Notes: generated by a model from the sequence alone, not told the origin. A DNA stretch of 31,513 nucleotides from CAZADS01 sp964483985 (GCA_964483985.1 CAZADS010000005.1:1-31513), one strand, 5' to 3'. Positions 17,719 to 26,474 are shown, counted from the first letter of the stretch. Numbers and translations: made by a program.

Positions 17719-18483
17719 ATGCAGATAAAGCCGGTTAATAAATTAACCCATATAAATAAAGGTGTTAAGAGGCCGATTGGTTTCGGGTATTCTCGTGAGA
17801 AAATTTTTGTGCCCGTTACCGTTTCTGAGATACCAAAGTTGGGTGCAGAAGCACCTATAGCGTTGGTTAAACAGGATGGTGGATGGCAATGTATTGTTTT
17901 AATGGGAGTTGAAGCAACACAGAATTTATTTATACAAGCGAATGGCCATTTCCTCTTGGAGCACCATCCCGCCGCTATCGTCACGTACCCCTTTTCGCTT
18001 CAATTTACCAAGGAAGGAAGTGCGGTTCTTTGTATAGATGAAGATTGTGGTTTTATCGTGGAGAATGGTTACGATTACACATTTTTTGACTCTGATGGAA
18101 ATCCATCAAAAATGGTAGAAGATGTAAAAAATTACTTAGTGAATATCGAAAAAGATCGTCAGCGAACACTTCAAATTTTCCGTTTATTTGACAGATTTGG
18201 TTTAATCGAACCTTGGGGACTCAAAATTCAAACGAAAAGCGGAGTGCAAACGATAGAGGGTTTGTATACCGTTAGTGAAGCTAAGCTTAACCAATTGTCA
18301 GATGCAGATTTTATGGAATTGAGGGCGACAGGAGCTTTAACGGTCTTTTATTTAATTTTAATTTCGGTATTTAACATTAAGCATCTCCGGCGGTTGTATG
18401 AGGCACGCCAAAGGAACCCGGAAAAACACCATGGAACCCCTTTTCATCTTTCAGCAGAACGGGAGTTGAATTTTGATGTTTAA
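17719..18483 (+). CDS. SapC family protein
   Basis: A 254-residue protein matching the SapC pattern as I know it: PVTVSEIPKLGAEAPIALV (about 32-50), an LFIQANGHFLLEHHPAAI segment, YPF, CIDED, a FFDSDGNPS stretch, then LFDRFGLIEPW and a VSEAKLNQLSDADFMELRAT block. The family is named after a gene in the Campylobacter surface-array protein locus; its biochemical role is not established. No signal peptide is visible. The short hydrophobic stretch near 208-218 is part of the fold rather than a clear membrane helix. The ATG at 17719 has little ribosome site of its own, and an in-frame stop lies six codons upstream, so the start is well bounded. Context with surface glycan and secretion genes fits the name. 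Confidence 0.85.
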   Translation: MQIKPVNKLTHINKGVKRPIGFGYSREKIFVPVTVSEIPKLGAEAPIALVKQDGGWQCIVLMGVEATQNLFIQANGHFLLEHHPAAIVTYPFSLQFTKEGSAVLCIDEDCGFIVENGYDYTFFDSDGNPSKMVEDVKNYLVNIEKDRQRTLQIFRLFDRFGLIEPWGLKIQTKSGVQTIEGLYTVSEAKLNQLSDADFMELRATGALTVFYLILISVFNIKHLRRLYEARQRNPEKHHGTPFHLSAERELNFDV

Positions 18484-18683
18484 ACAAATTAATGAAGGTG
18501 AAAAAAGGGACCTGTTAAAGGTCGTAGGGGCGTCTTTAAGAATATTCGAGGTGATGGGTAGCTGACGGAAAGTAAAATTGCTTATGGATGAAATTGATGT
18601 TCTTGTAATCATTGAAATTCAAATTGAGTTTGACTACGACAATTCTAGAATAAACGACATTTAGAGAAGCGAATTTAATTCAA
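18484..18683 (+). other. Spacer with interrupted small reading frame
   Basis: No firm gene. A 29-codon frame starts at ATG 18476, overlapping the SapC-family stop, ends at a TGA, and the same frame then stays open for about 32 more codons up to TAG near 18661-18663. It may be a remnant or chance. Confidence 0.3.
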
Positions 18684-21600
18684 ATGACGATCAATAAATT
18701 ACCTAAGGTGTGCTCCAAAACGAAAGGAAATTTGTACGATTCTTCCTATTATGAAAATTATAACGGAGAAGCTTACGGGCGGACTGATCACTGGCTTACT
18801 TTTTTTGGAGGAATAGCCGATAATATAGTTCGAAGCCTTCGGCCTCAGATTGTTATGGACGTTGGTTGCGCCTACGGTCTCTTGGTTGAGTGTTTGCGAG
18901 ATCGTGGCGTAGACGCGTTTGGTATGGATATTTCCGACTACGCTATCTCCCAAGCTCGCCCGGATATTCAAAAATACTTATCGGCGGCCACAGTTTTAGA
19001 GCCTATTGGGAGAAAATTTGACCTAATTGTAACCATTGAAGTTCTGGAACATATCGAAGAGAAAGATTGCGACCAAGCAATTAGAGTATTATGCGATTCA
19101 TCCGATACTATCTTGATCTCGACAACGCCAGATGATTTTGATGATCCCACACATTTCAATGTGAATGGGCCACTTTATTGGATTAAGAAATTTGCTCAAT
19201 TTGGATACCGTCCAGATATTCGACACGATGCTGGTTATCTGACGCCTTATGCGATGCTTTTTAGAAGAGCAGATGGAATTATAGAGGATGACGTACAAGT
19301 GCTATTCGGGGATAAAAAGCTCAAAGACCTTGAGTTTTCTCGCGTTCAACACAAAGCGAATGTCACTCAACATGAGATAATAAACCTCAAAGGAGAACAT
19401 AGTAACAATATAATAAACCTGAAAAAAGAATATGAAATTCACATAGAAAAGTTTAGAGAAGATATTGATGATTTAAATTTCAACATCAAAAACTTAAAAC
19501 TAGATTTTGAAAACAAAAAGAAAGTTATGGAGGAGTATTTAAAAAATAAAGATATTCATATTCGTAACTTAGAGAGCATTATAAATTCTGAAAAACTTTC
19601 CAGAGAAAACTTGGAATCGAGTATTAAAGCGATTTTAAACTCCAGATCCTGGAAAATAACATCGCCGTTAAGAAGGTTATTTAGATTTGTTGGAGTATTT
19701 TTTCCAATATTTCCCAAAATAGTTGGACAATCAGAAAATCAATCCACTCTATCTTTAAGTTCACAACAATTTAATAAATGGGCTGTTTTTGAAGCAAGAG
19801 TCGCGCCGCAGGAAAATTGTTTGGCAGTAATGAACTCTGATTCGTCATCGGGCTCTATGAGACTTTCTTTTCTTCCAATGCCGCGTAGTAAAACCCGGTT
19901 AATATGGTTGGCGAGAGCGGCGCCGGGATCAACCGAAACCACTTTTACATGTATTAGGGGGAATCCGACGCAGATACGTGCAAAACGGGTTAGCGCATTG
20001 TTCGCCTGGATTTTGGTAATACTAGACAGATGGCGTCGTGGGAGGGGTGTATTAGCAGCAGTTCGATTAGGCGGACGAATTTTGAATTTGTTGTTGCGTG
20101 AAGGTGTCCAGGGTGTTTCGACTGAATTGTGGCAAAAAGAACATCGCCCTAGTCAAAGTTATGATGCGTGGCTGATTCGCTATGATGCCTCTCCCCGCCA
20201 TGTAAATGTAAGGCATGTTCTTGGTGCTTTGGATTACCAGCCACTGATTTCGATCATCGTTCCGGTATTTAATTCAAATCTAGAGTATTTAATGCAGTCG
20301 TTCGACTCCGTCCGCTGTCAATCATATGTAAATTGGGAGTTGTGCATTTGTGATGATGGTTCGACGGAACCAGAAATCAAAAAGTTTTTGCTTGGTATTA
20401 AATCGGATCGGAAAATTAATGTGGTTTTTCACAAAGAAAATGGTGGAATAGCGGCCGCTAGCAATTCGGCCTTGGACGTCTCCTCTGGCGAGTTTGTCAC
20501 GTTTCTTGATCACGACGATCTGCTGCACGAACATGCTTTAGCGGCAGTCGTTATGAAATTGAATGAGGATCGAAATATAGATCTGATCTATTCAGATGAA
20601 GACAAGATCGACGAAGAAGGTAACCGGCATGATCCTCACTTTAAAACAGATTGGAACCCAGACCTCCTTTTGTCGCAAAATTATATTTGTCATTTGGCAG
20701 TTTACCGGCGATCTCTTGTTGAATTTGTTGGGAATTTTCGAGGAACATACAATGGAGCACAAGACTATGATTTAGTTTTGCGGGTGACTGAACACGCGAA
20801 AAAAATCGTTCACCTTCCATATATCCTATATCATTGGCGATCTATCGCTGGTTCTACGGCAATGGCTGTTACAGAAAAAAATTACGCTCACGAAAACGCT
20901 AAATTGGCGGTTGGAAAAGCTATTAAAAGGCGACGTCTTGCTGCTAAATTAGGGTCAACAAAATTAGACGTTTACCATAGAATAATCTATGAATTGCCGG
21001 ATCCTGCTCCTCTTGTCTCCGTAATTATACCAACTAGAGATTATACGGAAGTCCTCAAAGTATGTATTGATGGCCTGATTAATGGCACATCCTACGAAAA
21101 TTTTGAAGTTTTGATAATGGATAATGATAGTCAAGAGCCGGAAACACTTAAATTTTTTCAAGAGGTCTCAAGTGATAAAATAAAAATCATTAAACATCCA
21201 GGGAATTTTAGTTTCTCAGCCATAAACAACCATGCAGCTAAAGTTGCACGTGGAGAAATCCTGCTATTACTGAATAATGACATAGAAATTATTCACGAAG
21301 ATTGGATGAGAGAACTGGTATCCCACGCTGTGCGACCAGAAATAGGAGCAGTAGGGGCTCGTTTATATTATCCGGATGACCGAATTCAACATGACGGTAT
21401 AATCATTGGTATCGGGGGGGTCGCTGGATACGCTCATCCCGGATTAGCGCGGTCGGAGGTTGGGGAATTTGGACGCAGTGCCTTAATTCAAAATTTTTCT
21501 GCAGTGACGGCGGCCGCGTTAGCGGTAAAAAAATCCATATATGAAGAAGTAGGAGGATTGAATGAAGAAAATCTCGCAGTTGCATTTAATGACGTGGATT

Positions 21601-21860
21601 TTTGTTTGAAAATACAGCGAGCAGGATACCGAAATCTTTATACGCCTTTTGCAGAACTTTATCATCATGAGTCGGCTTCAAGGGGTCCTGATACGGCGCC
21701 AGATAAAGCAGCACGGTTCGAGCGCGAAGCGCTTTATATGAAACAAACATGGGGAGAACAGATAGCAAATGACCGTTATTACAACCCAAATTTATCGTTA
21801 ACCCACACTTACGAATTAGATTTAGACCGAGGACATAAGTGGCCTTGGGAAGAACGTTAA
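18684..21860 (+). CDS. Methyltransferase, coiled coil and two GT2 glycosyltransferase domains in one protein
   Basis: A 1058-residue multidomain protein for surface glycan synthesis. Residues about 10-205 form a SAM methyltransferase: motif I VMDVGCAYG at 57-65 and a later IEVLEHIEE. Residues about 215-320 are a Lys/Glu/Asn-rich coiled coil with an 11-residue repeat (IINLKGEH / IINLKKEY). It ends in the SRSWKITSPLRR element often found in glycosyltransferase fusions. After a linker, the first GT-A domain starts at about 520 with DHDD at 609-612, and the second starts near 776 with LNND at 863-866 and a C-terminal FNDVDFC. Both metal-binding motifs are intact. No signal peptide; likely cytoplasmic, working at the membrane. 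The ribosome site is weak. It probably builds and perhaps methyl-caps the chain exported by the adjacent ABC exporter. Confidence 0.9.
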   Translation: MTINKLPKVCSKTKGNLYDSSYYENYNGEAYGRTDHWLTFFGGIADNIVRSLRPQIVMDVGCAYGLLVECLRDRGVDAFGMDISDYAISQARPDIQKYLSAATVLEPIGRKFDLIVTIEVLEHIEEKDCDQAIRVLCDSSDTILISTTPDDFDDPTHFNVNGPLYWIKKFAQFGYRPDIRHDAGYLTPYAMLFRRADGIIEDDVQVLFGDKKLKDLEFSRVQHKANVTQHEIINLKGEHSNNIINLKKEYEIHIEKFREDIDDLNFNIKNLKLDFENKKKVMEEYLKNKDIHIRNLESIINSEKLSRENLESSIKAILNSRSWKITSPLRRLFRFVGVFFPIFPKIVGQSENQSTLSLSSQQFNKWAVFEARVAPQENCLAVMNSDSSSGSMRLSFLPMPRSKTRLIWLARAAPGSTETTFTCIRGNPTQIRAKRVSALFAWILVILDRWRRGRGVLAAVRLGGRILNLLLREGVQGVSTELWQKEHRPSQSYDAWLIRYDASPRHVNVRHVLGALDYQPLISIIVPVFNSNLEYLMQSFDSVRCQSYVNWELCICDDGSTEPEIKKFLLGIKSDRKINVVFHKENGGIAAASNSALDVSSGEFVTFLDHDDLLHEHALAAVVMKLNEDRNIDLIYSDEDKIDEEGNRHDPHFKTDWNPDLLLSQNYICHLAVYRRSLVEFVGNFRGTYNGAQDYDLVLRVTEHAKKIVHLPYILYHWRSIAGSTAMAVTEKNYAHENAKLAVGKAIKRRRLAAKLGSTKLDVYHRIIYELPDPAPLVSVIIPTRDYTEVLKVCIDGLINGTSYENFEVLIMDNDSQEPETLKFFQEVSSDKIKIIKHPGNFSFSAINNHAAKVARGEILLLLNNDIEIIHEDWMRELVSHAVRPEIGAVGARLYYPDDRIQHDGIIIGIGGVAGYAHPGLARSEVGEFGRSALIQNFSAVTAAALAVKKSIYEEVGGLNEENLAVAFNDVDFCLKIQRAGYRNLYTPFAELYHHESASRGPDTAPDKAARFEREALYMKQTWGEQIANDRYYNPNLSLTHTYELDLDRGHKWPWEER

Positions 21861-21882
21861 TATTTATCAAGGATGGCGTGAA

Positions 21883-23034
21883 ATGCGTGAGATGCGCCGC
21901 GAATTTTTGAATACTTTAGTGGACGTAAATGGAGTGTCAGGATTAGAAATAGGCGCATTGGATAGTCCTATTGTAAATTCCGTCGCTACAGATGCTGAAG
22001 GATCTATTTTTTATCTGGATTACTTATCCCAAGAAGATTTAGTTGAAAAATATTCTGGCGACGATTCCGTAGATAAAGACGCTATAGTTAAAGTCGATTA
22101 TGTGTGTAGTGACGGAGATATTCTTAAGGTCGTGAAGAACAGACGTTTTGATTACGTTGTTGCATCGCATGTAGTGGAACATGCGCCAAATCCCTTAAGG
22201 TGGTTGAAATCTATTTTTGAAATCTTAGAGCCTGGCGGGGTTTTATGCCTCGTGGTACCGGATAAACGATTCACGTTTGATTTCCAACGGCCAATCACAA
22301 CTTTTGGCCAGATGATTGAAGCCTATTTCAAAGGTTATACGATCCCACCTGTTGCTCCTGTGTATGATCATTTCTCTAGTGCCCTAAACGTAAATGGGGG
22401 GCAAGTTTGGTCAGGTTTGATCAATGCAGCTGACCTCTTGCCACTTACTTCAGAATCAATTGCATGGACTAAAGCTTTAGACGTGCATGAACGACAATCT
22501 TATAATGATGTTCATGTAAATATATTTACGCCTTGGAGTTTTTTTGAGGTCATCAAGAGAGCTATAGCTAACGATCTATTTCATTGTGAAATATGTGCCT
22601 TTAGGGATACATTGCCTAATCAGATAGAGTTCCTAGTTGGTTTAAAAAAGCCTCGTGAAAACGGTTCTTCAGCGAAAATTAAATGCTCAAACAGCATCCC
22701 GGTTTTAACCGTTGATAGTTTTATTTCCCCTTATATGCCTCAAGTTGCTTCGTTAAGCAGTGCCTTAGAGAAGTCTAACAATGCTTTAGAGACATCAAAC
22801 CGAGCGTTGGATTCGTCTAATTCCGCTTTAGCAACGGCAACTAGGATAAACGAGCAACTAGTTCAGCAGAATAAAGACGCGCAAGAATGGTTTAATTCAG
22901 AAATTAGAAAATTTAGCGGCGATCGAGAAAATTTAGAATTAATTCAAAAAGTATTAGATCGAAAAAGTATTAAATTTACGCTCCGGATAATGCATTTTTT
23001 ATTCAGTTTTAAAAGGTTTGTGCGCCTCAAGTAA
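21883..23034 (+). CDS. SAM-dependent methyltransferase with heptad-repeat tail
   Basis: A 383-residue protein. The N-terminal 250 residues are a class I methyltransferase: GLEIGALDSPI (20-30) in place of motif I, FDYVVASHVVEH (89-100), and LEPGGVLCLVVPD (115-127). The tail (about 293-320) has four seven-residue repeats of the form xALxxSN, then a helical stretch and a basic, hydrophobic C terminus (FLFSFKRFVRLK) that could touch the membrane. The ATG follows AAGGATGG and lies 22 bases after the large glycosyltransferase gene, so the two are very likely co-transcribed. It probably modifies a sugar or lipid-linked glycan. The target is unknown. Confidence 0.87.
   Translation: MREMRREFLNTLVDVNGVSGLEIGALDSPIVNSVATDAEGSIFYLDYLSQEDLVEKYSGDDSVDKDAIVKVDYVCSDGDILKVVKNRRFDYVVASHVVEHAPNPLRWLKSIFEILEPGGVLCLVVPDKRFTFDFQRPITTFGQMIEAYFKGYTIPPVAPVYDHFSSALNVNGGQVWSGLINAADLLPLTSESIAWTKALDVHERQSYNDVHVNIFTPWSFFEVIKRAIANDLFHCEICAFRDTLPNQIEFLVGLKKPRENGSSAKIKCSNSIPVLTVDSFISPYMPQVASLSSALEKSNNALETSNRALDSSNSALATATRINEQLVQQNKDAQEWFNSEIRKFSGDRENLELIQKVLDRKSIKFTLRIMHFLFSFKRFVRLK
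22759..22842 (+). repeat. Four 21-base repeats coding heptads
   Basis: Four successive 21-base units code SALEKSN, NALETSN, RALDSSN and SALATAT in the tail of the methyltransferase. The DNA copies differ at third positions, so the unit is not a recent expansion. A leucine every seven residues suggests a short coiled coil. Confidence 0.75.
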
Positions 23035-23116
23035 AATTTTTGAATATCCAATCAAATTATTCTAATTCTGATATCGGGAGCCTTGCCCCTTAAATGTGGC
23101 AAAAAGAAATACACAA

Positions 23117-23134
23117 AAGTGAGAAAGTTCACTT
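23117..23134. promoter_or_regulatory. Inverted repeat upstream of the metalloprotease
   Basis: AAGTGA and TCACTT, perfect six-base arms with a six-base spacer, lie about 60 bases before the metalloprotease ATG in the 161-base spacer. A TTGACA at 23158-23163 follows, but has no matching -10. A role as operator is possible. Confidence 0.3.
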
Positions 23135-23195
23135 GAATTTTCTGGATCAATATCAATTTGACAAAGTCGTAGATTAAGCTTGCAGGGGCATTTAA

Positions 23196-24230
23196 ATGCA
23201 ATCCATTGGTTTAGATTTCGGTTTTATTGGATCAAAATGGGGACCCAGTCAAATCAATGGAAGTAGCGGCGGGGTTGTCACTTTTAGTTTTGGGTCCTCA
23301 AATTTTGAAGGCCAACGAGCTCAATTTGATTCGTTTATGACTGAGTTGGACTATCAAAATGAAATTATCGAGTCGTTCGCTGCTTGGGAAGATGTTGCAG
23401 CAATTCGATTTAGTTTGGTTTCAGATTCTCCCGAAGTAGACATTCGTGTGGGGTGGTTGGAAGGTGATGGTAGTGGCGGAAAGTTAGGGGATGCATTTCT
23501 TCCTTTTAGTGGGCCGCTGGAATCCTGTGTGGTAAGACTAGATAAGGATGAAGATTGGTTCCTGGGTGGAAATGCGACTTTGCCCCAACCGGATTTTTCT
23601 TATGTTGCAACCCACGAGATTGGTCATGCTTTAGGTTTGGATCATTCAGATGCTGAAAACTCATTGATGGCCTTAGTTTACGATGGTTCTTTCTTTGATC
23701 TTCAATCCGATGATATAGCGGGAGTTCAAGCACTTTACGGTCCGTCTAATGTTACGAAAATTGATGTTCACCGGTTTATGAAAGGCGGTCTGGAAGGTCA
23801 TTTTTTCACCGCAGATAATTCCGAGAGGAATGTTGTTATAAATGCAACGGAATTCAAGACTGAGGGCGTGGCGTTTGAGGTGATTTCAACCGAGTCTGTC
23901 AGAGTGGAGGGATCGATACCAATTTACAGATTTTTCAACCCGGCCCAGGGAACGCATTTTTACACCGCTAACGAACAAGAAAAAATATTTCTCCAATCAA
24001 TCGATCCTTTCATTTTAGAAGGCGTTGTTTTTAGAGCTTTTGACCAGGATACAGCATCAACCATCCCGGTTTACCGTTTTTTTAATGCCGAAACCGGTAC
24101 TCATTTTCTCACAGCTAATGAAATCGAAAAGGAAACCGTCTTAACGTTAGATAGTTTTGTCTCCGAAGGTATAGCCTTTTATGCTTACGCAGACACCATC
24201 GTCCCCAGTTCGGCTGTTGAAATAGCGTGA
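23196..24230 (+). CDS. Matrixin-type zinc metalloprotease with C-terminal repeats
   Basis: A 344-residue protein in two parts. Residues about 10-185 are a metzincin peptidase of the matrixin/M10 kind: zinc motif HEIGHALGLDH with H140, E141, H144 and H150, and a Met-turn at about M158 (SLMALVYD). Residues 191-338 hold three copies of a roughly 50-residue repeat with YRFFN...GTHFxTANExE...EGxxF, resembling the repeat I know as DUF5648. There is no N-terminal signal peptide, so Sec export is unlikely; secretion through the type I system encoded at 26558-29689 is plausible. The ATG follows GGGG by eight bases. It may trim or turn over the surface protein, as the Caulobacter Sap protease does for its S-layer; this is inference. 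Confidence 0.88.
   Translation: MQSIGLDFGFIGSKWGPSQINGSSGGVVTFSFGSSNFEGQRAQFDSFMTELDYQNEIIESFAAWEDVAAIRFSLVSDSPEVDIRVGWLEGDGSGGKLGDAFLPFSGPLESCVVRLDKDEDWFLGGNATLPQPDFSYVATHEIGHALGLDHSDAENSLMALVYDGSFFDLQSDDIAGVQALYGPSNVTKIDVHRFMKGGLEGHFFTADNSERNVVINATEFKTEGVAFEVISTESVRVEGSIPIYRFFNPAQGTHFYTANEQEKIFLQSIDPFILEGVVFRAFDQDTASTIPVYRFFNAETGTHFLTANEIEKETVLTLDSFVSEGIAFYAYADTIVPSSAVEIA
23766..24209 (+). repeat. Three protein repeats in the metalloprotease tail
   Basis: Units start at residues 191, 242 and 291. The second and third are close (PIYRFFNPAQGTHFYTANE and PVYRFFNAETGTHFLTANE); the first is more diverged (VHRFMKGGLEGHFFTAD). Such repeats often occur on secreted enzymes and may bind a surface ligand. 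Confidence 0.8.
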
Positions 24231-24378
24231 CAGTATCCCTACATACCGGCACCTTGGTTTATTATAACACGTTGGTTTGTGTTTAGTGGTTAGGGCTAGT
24301 ATCTTTGTGGCTTTGTGCTCTGGTGATTATGTTAATCGTTATGGAGTTGAGCATCCGACTGGACTTTTTTTAAAAGGT

Positions 24379-24390
24379 ACAGTAAACTGT
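24379..24390. promoter_or_regulatory. Palindrome before the XRE gene, possible operator
   Basis: ACAGT-AA-ACTGT lies 34 bases before the ATG of the XRE-family regulator, with partial outer symmetry (GGT / ACC). Position and form fit an autoregulatory operator. No firm promoter boxes were placed. Confidence 0.4.
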
Positions 24391-24424
24391 TAACCTTGAT
24401 TGGAGTTTTTTTGGGGGTCGGGTG

Positions 24425-24757
24425 ATGACGGCGTTAATACACGCGGAGGCAGCCAACACAGACGACGTAGATACGGGTGCGCTTCGGAAGCAAGCTGGCC
24501 GTTGGCTTCGGTCGCGCCGAGAGGCTTTAGGTTTGTCGCAGCGGGAACTCGCTCGTCGTGTGAACATGGAATATTACACGTTTATTTCGCAGATTGAGTC
24601 CGGTAGGGGCAGAGTACCAGCTGAGAGGATGGTGCACTGGGCCCATGCACTTGAAATAAACTCACAAGAATTCGCTACAAAACTAATGAAATATTATGAC
24701 CCGTTTACCTATGAACTTGTTTTTCCGGAAACGCATGGTCATGGCGAAGAAATTTAA
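24425..24757 (+). CDS. XRE-family helix-turn-helix regulator
   Basis: A 110-residue DNA-binding protein. Residues about 20-78 form a lambda-repressor-like helix-turn-helix (LRSRREALGLSQRELARRV, then YTFISQIESGRGRVPAERM). The N-terminal 20 residues and C-terminal 30 are short arms without a ligand domain. The ATG follows a G-rich stretch (24413-24417) closely; GTG 24422 is an in-frame alternative. The first two thirds are clearly richer in G+C than the neighbours (37 of 60 bases at 24481-24540), suggesting stronger conservation or a different origin. It precedes the unknown protein and the secretion genes, all on the same strand, and is the natural candidate regulator of them. Confidence 0.88.
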   Translation: MTALIHAEAANTDDVDTGALRKQAGRWLRSRREALGLSQRELARRVNMEYYTFISQIESGRGRVPAERMVHWAHALEINSQEFATKLMKYYDPFTYELVFPETHGHGEEI

Positions 24758-24818
24758 CATAGGAATTTGGGCTAACGCAAAAGTTGAAAACGTCGATCGG
24801 AATGTGTAGAGGGTCACA

Positions 24819-26474
24819 ATGTCAGTAACTCAGTTGCGCTGGCGAGGTTTGATCGGTGTTGAACCCCGCGATTGGTCTAACCAAGAAAAAGCTGAATTCT
24901 ACCGAATTTCAGAAATTTTGGAAAAGACCGGACTAGGGGTCACTATTGATCAGGGGATTTCGGATGAGGGCGATCCGTGGTTAGTGTTCCTCCGTCGCGA
25001 AACGGGGGACGTTCTTGCTCATTTTGCTCGTATAGATGGACTATTTATCTCAGTAAGCTCTTTGACCGGAGAGGTGTTTAGGGGCATTGACGCCAGAGCC
25101 GTCGTGGACCAAATGTTACAAAATCACCCGCTAATGGTGCCCAGGTCTAACGGTAATGGCCGTTTATTTCTGCATCCGAGCGTTGTTCTTACAGCTTTTG
25201 TCGCAGCCTCATTCCTGCTGTCAAGCGGCGATGCAAAGGCTGATAGTCTCGAGGAGTTGATTAGCTCGGCCTTTACGAATGGGAAATCTACCCAAAGTTT
25301 GACTGAACTATCTACTAAAGCCCCCACTAATAGGTATGAGGCTGCTGTCCCAGCTTCACGTGTTAATGGTGGGGAAGACTTATCTTCGTCCTATCATTTC
25401 GCGGCGTTGGGTGCAATTCTGATAGCACAAAAAGTTTGGGGATCAGACGATAACGGCGGCTTGTATACTGCTATCTCCCAAGTTGAGCTTAGCCAGGTAT
25501 CAGATGTTTTGGAAACAAAATTTCCTTATACAATAGTTGACCAGGCCCTTGCGCCCCTAGCTAACAGAGAAAAAGTTGACGCATTCGATTTTCTCAATGA
25601 CCAATTAATTCTGGTTGATGAAAAAGTTGAGGATATTATCGCCCTGAAAAATAAGGGCATTGAAATCGAAGGCAAATTCATTTCGCTTGATCTTTCAGGG
25701 ATCAATTTAACTAGCGAAACCTCGCCATTAACTCAAACAGATAGGGATAATTTTGTACCAGATCATAAAGCAACTCGAATCCAAGAGAAAATATTTGATG
25801 GTATTGATTTGGGGGAAGGGATCTCAATTGAAAATCAAGGGGACAATTTTTTTGGGAAAGAGATTGAGGTCTCAGGAAACAAATTAACGGATTTTATAAT
25901 AGAAACGAAAGAGGCCTTTGAGGTCTTAAATTCTTTGGAGGTTTTTAAAAATTATATAACCGTTGATGGGATTGGTTTGACGGTTCAGGAGAATGGCGAT
26001 GTTTCTGTCGTTGCTTTAGCCGGTAATAGCCAGACCGATTCAGAAGACCAGCTAGATTTACTCGTCGTGAAAGCCACCAAACAGAGTGAGGCAATTAATG
26101 AATTAGTTTTTGATACGGGGCCTGAAATTGACATGGTTCCGCCCTTACTGAACCCAAATCAAACAGAAACCCCTACAGTTATAAATAGTATGCCTAAATT
26201 GCCTATAATCGGACATCAGCTGTACAAATATGTAGCTGAGACTTTAGTTTTAACGGAAGCTACGGACGTTTTGTTTTACGAGGGTGGACACGTTTCGGTG
26301 AAAGGATTTGATTTGGGCACAGACCTTCTTTGGTTCTTTTTACCGGCGGATGAAGTTAAGTATGCTCAAAGTGAAATAATCGATGGTAGCGATTTGTGGT
26401 TGAATTTTGGTACTACAGGCACACTTACATTTTTAGATATGTTAACAGAGACGGAAAATATTGACTTCGTTTAG
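24819..26474 (+). CDS. Unknown protein with internal signal-peptide-like segment
   Basis: A 551-residue protein whose function I do not recognise. Residues 1-115 look like a soluble domain (conserved-looking DWSNQEKAEFYRI and SDEGDPWLVFLRR...HFARIDGLFI). A hydrophobic stretch follows at about 118-136, then SGDAKA|D (139-142), which looks like a signal peptidase I site. The remaining 410 residues are acidic and mostly beta/coil; the last 70 (FYEGGHVSVKGFDLGTDLLWF...) resemble C-terminal parts of some RTX-type secreted proteins. If cleaved, a periplasmic or secreted part would be released from a cytoplasmic head. AGAGGG five bases before the ATG supports the start. It lies between the XRE regulator and the type I secretion genes, so a role in controlling or assisting surface-protein export is a guess. 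Confidence 0.7.
   Translation: MSVTQLRWRGLIGVEPRDWSNQEKAEFYRISEILEKTGLGVTIDQGISDEGDPWLVFLRRETGDVLAHFARIDGLFISVSSLTGEVFRGIDARAVVDQMLQNHPLMVPRSNGNGRLFLHPSVVLTAFVAASFLLSSGDAKADSLEELISSAFTNGKSTQSLTELSTKAPTNRYEAAVPASRVNGGEDLSSSYHFAALGAILIAQKVWGSDDNGGLYTAISQVELSQVSDVLETKFPYTIVDQALAPLANREKVDAFDFLNDQLILVDEKVEDIIALKNKGIEIEGKFISLDLSGINLTSETSPLTQTDRDNFVPDHKATRIQEKIFDGIDLGEGISIENQGDNFFGKEIEVSGNKLTDFIIETKEAFEVLNSLEVFKNYITVDGIGLTVQENGDVSVVALAGNSQTDSEDQLDLLVVKATKQSEAINELVFDTGPEIDMVPPLLNPNQTETPTVINSMPKLPIIGHQLYKYVAETLVLTEATDVLFYEGGHVSVKGFDLGTDLLWFFLPADEVKYAQSEIIDGSDLWLNFGTTGTLTFLDMLTETENIDFV

Noticed and set aside
22759..22842. Heptad repeats as a mobile or CRISPR-like repeat
   Set aside because: The 21-base units lie within a coding frame, diverge at third positions and have no spacers.
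23158..23186. Sigma70 promoter before the metalloprotease from the perfect TTGACA
   Set aside because: No acceptable -10 box at 15-19 bases downstream.
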